Assembly: GCF_001661265.1 (NCBI RefSeq)
Contig: NW_017567017.1
Location: forward strand, 62,001 to 126,000
Length of the DNA stretch: 64,000 nt
Reading direction: 5' to 3'
From: Saitoella complicata NRRL Y-17804
Lineage: Eukaryota > Ascomycota > Saitoellomycetes > Saitoellales > Saitoellaceae
In this document: positions 59,902 to 64,000 of the stretch, in pieces
Numbering within the stretch: position 1 is the stretch's first letter
How the letters are laid out: each line of letters starts with the position of its first letter
Notes under the pieces: generated by a model
What the model was told of the DNA's origin: nothing
Database searches by the model: none
What the model saw: only the letters and a program-made list of their open reading frames with translations
Program-made: the position numbers and the translations under genes

Positions 59902-61551
59902 TGTCGTGAGCTTTGTCAAATGGTGTTCGTCCTTCACCCTACGTTACCGCCGTTGCGGTAGGTGTTGCGGCGCAGCGCATGAGTTGGCAGCACCAGCCAC
60001 ACATGGGATTTGGCCGTGGAGCTCGGAGAGTGTACCGAAGGATGAGAGAGCTATCCCCAACAAACTCGTCCTCTTCAACGAGGTGTTTCTTGGATCAACT
60101 AAGGCCTGAAATCCTTGCTTGGCAATCAGGTAGCTTACGTAACCTATTTTCCCGACCTAATGTTACAATCTAATTTCGCACGGCGGGATTTTTCATCTGC
60201 CTGGGTACGGTATATGCACGCAGTAACCTGTTTCGAATGATGAAGCAGCAACAGGGGTCATCTCGGAGGGTTATGGGTATTTCCGTTGGGGTTGGAATTA
60301 TCTTGACAGCTGCAAATCTCGCCCCATGGGGGTAATGCCGTCAAGGCACGCGTGTAGACGTACTCGGACCGTGAGCAGTGACAGGACGTTTACAGCGCAG
60401 TATTTGGCATCAGTGACTCAGTAAATATAAATGTCATGGTTTTGCTATCCCTGCTTGCAAATAAAGCGGGGCACCGCATCTCAGCCTCAGACCCCTGAAG
60501 TCGTCCTCCTCCAAGACAGGCCGTCGACTAGCAATTATGCCGGCCCGAACATCGATGAAAGAAGCTGGCAGGTCCAGGCAGTAGCGAGCCGCGATTGTAG
60601 CAGAAAGGGCCCTGTACCGGACTTCGTTTGCAGAATTTTCCGTGAGCGGGAACGAACCTTACCAATCCTCGCGATGAGGCTGCTGTGAAGGGTGAGGAGG
60701 GTAAAAGGGCGACGTCGGCTAAACCTGACTAGACGAGAACACCAATAGACAGCGAGAACACGGCAACATGCATTTGAAACCTACTCTTGTAGACTGTGAG
60801 TCTAGTTCGCAGCAGAACACAGTAACACTCTCGTCACCCGTCGGTTCCGCTACCTTGATAGGGGTCCACTCCTCTCCGGGCCCCTCCTCGGCCTTCCCTT
60901 CCTTACTGGCGATCGCTCACCAAATTCTGCGACGAACTGCACACGAACCTTATTCATCCACAAAGATCAACGCACCCCGTGAGCAGGACCCTTATTCAAA
61001 ACCCTCCATATCATCAAACGTCCTTCCCCAAGGTGTTGAACGGCCGTTCAGACCGAGCTCTTTAGCGTCCCTTCACTGCACCCCAGCTGGGCCCAAACTG
61101 GAAGCGGGGTTTAGTGCCCGCCTTTTAGGACACCCAAGCCTCACCGTCAAGGAATCCCCCCTAGAATCATCAGAAGAAAAATCGGACCCGCATCGAAACT
61201 GCTCATCGGAAAGAATCTCCTCGTCTTGTCAAGGACAGCTCATCTCAACTACTGTGTTGCCATTTTCTCGAGAGTTGAAGGTGCGTGGTACCGAGGAGCC
61301 GGAAAGTCTTTGTTTGCAACGAGTCGCTAACTGGTCCACGTGTGCTACAGACGTCTTGAGTTCGCAACGATCGTCTCTCTGACTTTTCGGCATCAAAATA
61401 ACTACTTCTTTGCCAGCCCTTATCAATCTTCTTCTTCTACTCAACGCGCAGCCTTGAAAGTCCTTACAACCTCCTGCGCGATCAACCTGCACCTTCAGTG
61501 ACTTTACAGGCCTTACCTTCACCGCCAAGGCAGCATACACCCCAAGCCATC
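59902..61551. other. Long region upstream of the bHLH gene
   Basis: About 1.65 kb. The SF3A2 promoter lies at its left end. A TATA-like AAATATAAAT is at about 60423-60432. A pyrimidine-rich stretch at 61381-61500 looks like a leader. An ORF of 204 codons lies at 60768-61382 (listed separately). Confidence 0.5.
60768..61382 (+). CDS. Uncertain ORF in the upstream region of the bHLH gene
   Basis: 204 residues from a real ATG (MHLKPTLVDCESSSQQ). Ser/Pro-rich, no domain, no signal peptide. It ends 170 bp before the bHLH start and is in a different frame. It could be a small gene, an upstream ORF in a long leader, or chance. No splice join to the bHLH frame was evident. Confidence 0.25.
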   Translation: MHLKPTLVDCESSSQQNTVTLSSPVGSATLIGVHSSPGPSSAFPSLLAIAHQILRRTAHEPYSSTKINAPREQDPYSKPSISSNVLPQGVERPFRPSSLASLHCTPAGPKLEAGFSARLLGHPSLTVKESPLESSEEKSDPHRNCSSERISSSCQGQLISTTVLPFSRELKVRGTEEPESLCLQRVANWSTCATDVLSSQRSSL

Positions 61552-63099
61552 ATGTCAACCTTCGACACACACTTCTTCTCCGGGCACACGCCTGCGAACC
61601 CCCTCGATCATCCTACAGATCACTCTCCGTTTCACGACGATATGACTTACCTGGGGCATACACCCACGGCCACACACCCTTCTCAGCCCCCAGCAGCTCC
61701 GCAGCCCTTTGGTCAAGCTCAGCAAACTGGTGCGACGAACGCGGCTGAAAGCCCGTTTAATCATCCTTTGCAGCACCCCGGTAACTTCTTCACGACGCCG
61801 AGTAGCGCGTCTTCTTCCTCCCACCGCTCGGACTTCAACACCGGTTTCGGCTGGTCCGAACAAAATCAAGGCCAGCAGTCAAACGGCCATCAAGAGCACT
61901 CGTCTGGTGGTGGAAGCGATATGTCCTCCGGCATGATCTCCGCCGCAGACCTCGTCTCCCTCGGAGACTTGAATAACCCTATCTCATCCTCCACTGACCC
62001 ACGCGGGTTTCATGTTGCTCGTCCACATGCATCATCGTTCTCCGCGCATTCATTCTCGCAGAGTCCGATGTTTGACCACGGTGGGTATCTCGCACAGCGT
62101 GCCGGGGGTTTTGGAACGCCTTTTACGCCAAATACGCCGTTTACGCCGGCGAATGCGGCGGGGGGTGGGGCGCCACAAGATTATTTCGGGAGTCCGACGT
62201 TGGCGAGTGGGGATGGGAATCCTTTACACACCCCTGCCGTCGCGATTCCGTTGTCGAATCGTCGTGCGTCGGGGGGTACGGCCCGTCGTCCGAGCCTGTT
62301 GAATCAAGTTACGTATGGGAATGGGATGGGGATGTCGCCGACTGGGCATTCGCCACCGGGATCGCGTCCGGGGTCCTACCCATATCCGGAGAGTGCTATC
62401 GTCGAAGACGACGTCGCGAGCATGGTTGGTGTCCCGACCGGATTCTTGACGGGACCTATTAAAGGTGACGCGACCCAACAAGCCGAGAAGAGACGCAAAA
62501 GACGTGAAAGTCACAACGCAGTCGAACGTCGCCGTCGCGACAACATCAACGAAAAAATCAAGGAACTCGCAAACCTTCTCCCCATGGAAGATGGCTCATT
62601 CCCTAACGTCACCGGCGCCAGTGAACGCAGGAACTCCACCTCGGGCGGGGATGGCGAGGGCGGAGCCGGGGGCAACAAGAGGAGTCCCGGGGCGGAGGCA
62701 AAGTTGGAGAAGGAGAGGACCAATAAGGGGATCGTGTTGAGTAAGAGTGTTGATCATATTCGGTATTTGAATGCCCGCTGCGCGGAACTTGAGGCGAGGA
62801 ACCGCGAACTTGAGATGGTGCTTAGGGGAGGTGGTGGAAACCATACCGCCCTGTTGAATACCCAAGCAAACAATACGATGCCGGGGGTCAACACGCAAGG
62901 TGTTCACCATGCGTTTAACTTTGCTTCTCCGTTTGGTGGGCAGCAAAACGCGAACTGTAACGGGAATGGAGGTGGTGGAGGGATGGTGGCGAAGATTAAA
63001 GAGGAGGGGAATCATGGGAGTGGACACGTCTCTGAAGATGAGTTCATGCCCCGTGGGTTCGGTGGTGGTGGTGGGACGAGGTTGATGGATGAGTCGTAA
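61552..63099 (+). CDS. bHLH transcription factor (E-box type)
   Basis: 515 residues from the ATG at 61552; the frame extends 54 bases further upstream but only to a GTG. A long His/Pro/Ser/Gly-rich N-terminal half (FTPNTPFTP repeats) precedes the basic helix-loop-helix: KRRKRRESHNAVERRRRDNINEKIKELANLLP. His321, Glu325 and Arg329 are the trio that reads CACGTG (class B E-box). The loop is long and Gly/Ser-rich (GGDGEGGAGGNKRS), followed by helix 2, KGIVLSKSVDHIRYLNARCAELEARNRELE, which runs into a short leucine-zipper-like coil. This long-loop form is known from USF/AnBH1-like fungal regulators. A nuclear dimeric regulator; targets unknown. Confidence 0.92.
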   Translation: MSTFDTHFFSGHTPANPLDHPTDHSPFHDDMTYLGHTPTATHPSQPPAAPQPFGQAQQTGATNAAESPFNHPLQHPGNFFTTPSSASSSSHRSDFNTGFGWSEQNQGQQSNGHQEHSSGGGSDMSSGMISAADLVSLGDLNNPISSSTDPRGFHVARPHASSFSAHSFSQSPMFDHGGYLAQRAGGFGTPFTPNTPFTPANAAGGGAPQDYFGSPTLASGDGNPLHTPAVAIPLSNRRASGGTARRPSLLNQVTYGNGMGMSPTGHSPPGSRPGSYPYPESAIVEDDVASMVGVPTGFLTGPIKGDATQQAEKRRKRRESHNAVERRRRDNINEKIKELANLLPMEDGSFPNVTGASERRNSTSGGDGEGGAGGNKRSPGAEAKLEKERTNKGIVLSKSVDHIRYLNARCAELEARNRELEMVLRGGGGNHTALLNTQANNTMPGVNTQGVHHAFNFASPFGGQQNANCNGNGGGGGMVAKIKEEGNHGSGHVSEDEFMPRGFGGGGGTRLMDES

Positions 63100-63783
63100 A
63101 TGGCTCTCTAGTCATCGAAGCTTTGAGGTGTCGAACTTGGAACGGTGACACTCGGTGCTTTGTTTTTCGGGGAGGTAGTGGAGTCGTGTAAGACGAGTGT
63201 GTAGGACTGTACTGGCTTATTCGGTATGGTTGTTTCTTTTGGCATGCTCTTTCGTTGTTCTGGTTCTCGGTCCGGGTTTCCGGCGTTTTTGTACTCCCTT
63301 TGGATTGGTGATGAGAAGTGAGTTGAAGTTTGGGATTTCACTTGGGCTCTCGCGGGAGAGAGGATGATGTGTACGATTAGGATGTAGTAATTCGCATTTG
63401 GTATTGTGCTTCATGATCCTGAGAGAAAGGACATATGCGCAGATCTTATTGTCCATTCTCCTTATCTATATATTGTAAGAATCGTGGGAAGCAGCAGACC
63501 GGTGGGGACGAAATAGAGCACGACTTTGGGAGATGGACTTACAAAAAGCACAAGAGGGACAAAGAGTATCAATAACCCATTAGGTATATCATCAGAAAGT
63601 TATCAAACTGTTTCGCACATCTAAACGTGACGGAACTCTATTAAACCCCCAAAACGAAGGAATAGATATCACTCAGATGGCCTAATGCTCATCCTCGCAA
63701 TTAACGAATATAAATCATAAAACACTCTCCAGTAGCCTATATTATCTCACACGCCCTCAAGTAAAGTCCTCGAAAGAGGACGT
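63100..63783. other. Intergenic at the right end
   Basis: About 680 bp between convergent genes (3' flanks of the bHLH gene and of the partial gene). No feature recognised. Confidence 0.5.
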
Positions 63784-64000
63784 TTAGATACGAGCGTAGC
63801 GGTAAGCCCTCCTCTGCACGCCGGTAGGGCTGGCAATGGTGCTGTTGAGGAAACCGGCGGAGGGGGACGCAACTGAAGTGGCGGAAGAAGAAGCCTCAGA
63901 GGAGGTGGAGATGGGGAGAATGGTAACGCCAGAAGCAGTAGACTCCGCGGTAGGGGCAGCGGTGGTAGAGTTGGCACTGCTGGACTCAACGGGCAAGCTC
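63784..64000 (-). CDS. C-terminal part of a Ser/Thr/Ala-rich protein (runs off the window)
   Basis: Open frame continuing beyond 64000, so only about 72 C-terminal residues are visible. They are Ser/Thr/Ala-rich (SSANSTTAAPTAESTASG) and end VQRRAYRYARI at the stop at 63784. Composition fits the O-glycosylated stalk of a secreted or wall protein, but there is no terminal hydrophobic segment for a GPI anchor. Confidence 0.5.
   Translation of the reverse strand, partial: SLPVESSSANSTTAAPTAESTASGVTILPISTSSEASSSATSVASPSAGFLNSTIASPTGVQRRAYRYARI

Overview
This is a 64 kb piece of a fungal nuclear genome, most likely from a filamentous ascomycete (Pezizomycotina or close kin). The evidence is gene content (Zn2Cys6 regulator, NCS1 permease, ArAE-type transporter, fungal zincless Fpg, tripeptidyl peptidase II, microbial opsin, fungal GT31/GT32/GT69 enzymes) and gene structure: 0-2 short introns per gene (about 51-73 bp) with GT..AG ends and CTAAC/CTGAC-like branch sites. 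Spliced models were built by hand from frame, splice motifs and family alignment from memory; no search was run. Many long open frames lie antisense to real genes and are left out.

Left part (0-30 kb): DHA1 drug exporter (-), Fpg-type DNA glycosylase (-), Zn2Cys6 regulator (+, 3 exons), an unrecognised 3-exon gene (-), NCS1 purine/uracil/allantoin-type permease (-), tripeptidyl peptidase II (+, 3 exons), epoxide-hydrolase-like enzyme (-), sugar porter (+), FAD amine oxidase (-, 3 exons), arabinitol-type polyol dehydrogenase (-), a gene-poor 3.3 kb stretch, then an aromatic-acid-exporter-like membrane protein (+, 3 exons). This looks like ordinary nutrient and housekeeping content.

Middle part (30-49 kb): a dense run of secretory-pathway carbohydrate genes: a membrane-anchored GH16 enzyme, an orphan type II protein with a propeller-like signature, two related GT31 proteins with a PAN-like tail, a shorter GT31, an OCH1-like GT32, a CAP59/CMT1-like GT69, an unclassified DxD protein, and a GDS/DxxH esterase-fold protein of the TBL/NXPE/CASD1 O-acetyltransferase type. 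Inside the run sits a gene for a secreted His/Ser/Gly tandem-repeat protein, interrupted by a 321-N assembly gap. I read this as a candidate glycan (exopolysaccharide or surface glycoprotein) locus. It is the most interesting part of the window.

Right part (49-64 kb): DNAJC11-like J protein (+), a 126-aa Tc1-like helix-turn-helix protein without a nuclease domain (-), a proton-pump-type opsin (+), a 4.8 kb gene-poor stretch with several old diverged duplications and a 26-bp perfect inverted repeat, a fungal mitochondrial-type protein (+), splicing factor SF3A2/Prp11 (-, 3 exons), a bHLH regulator with an unusually long upstream region (+), and the 3' end of a Ser/Thr-rich protein running off the window (-).
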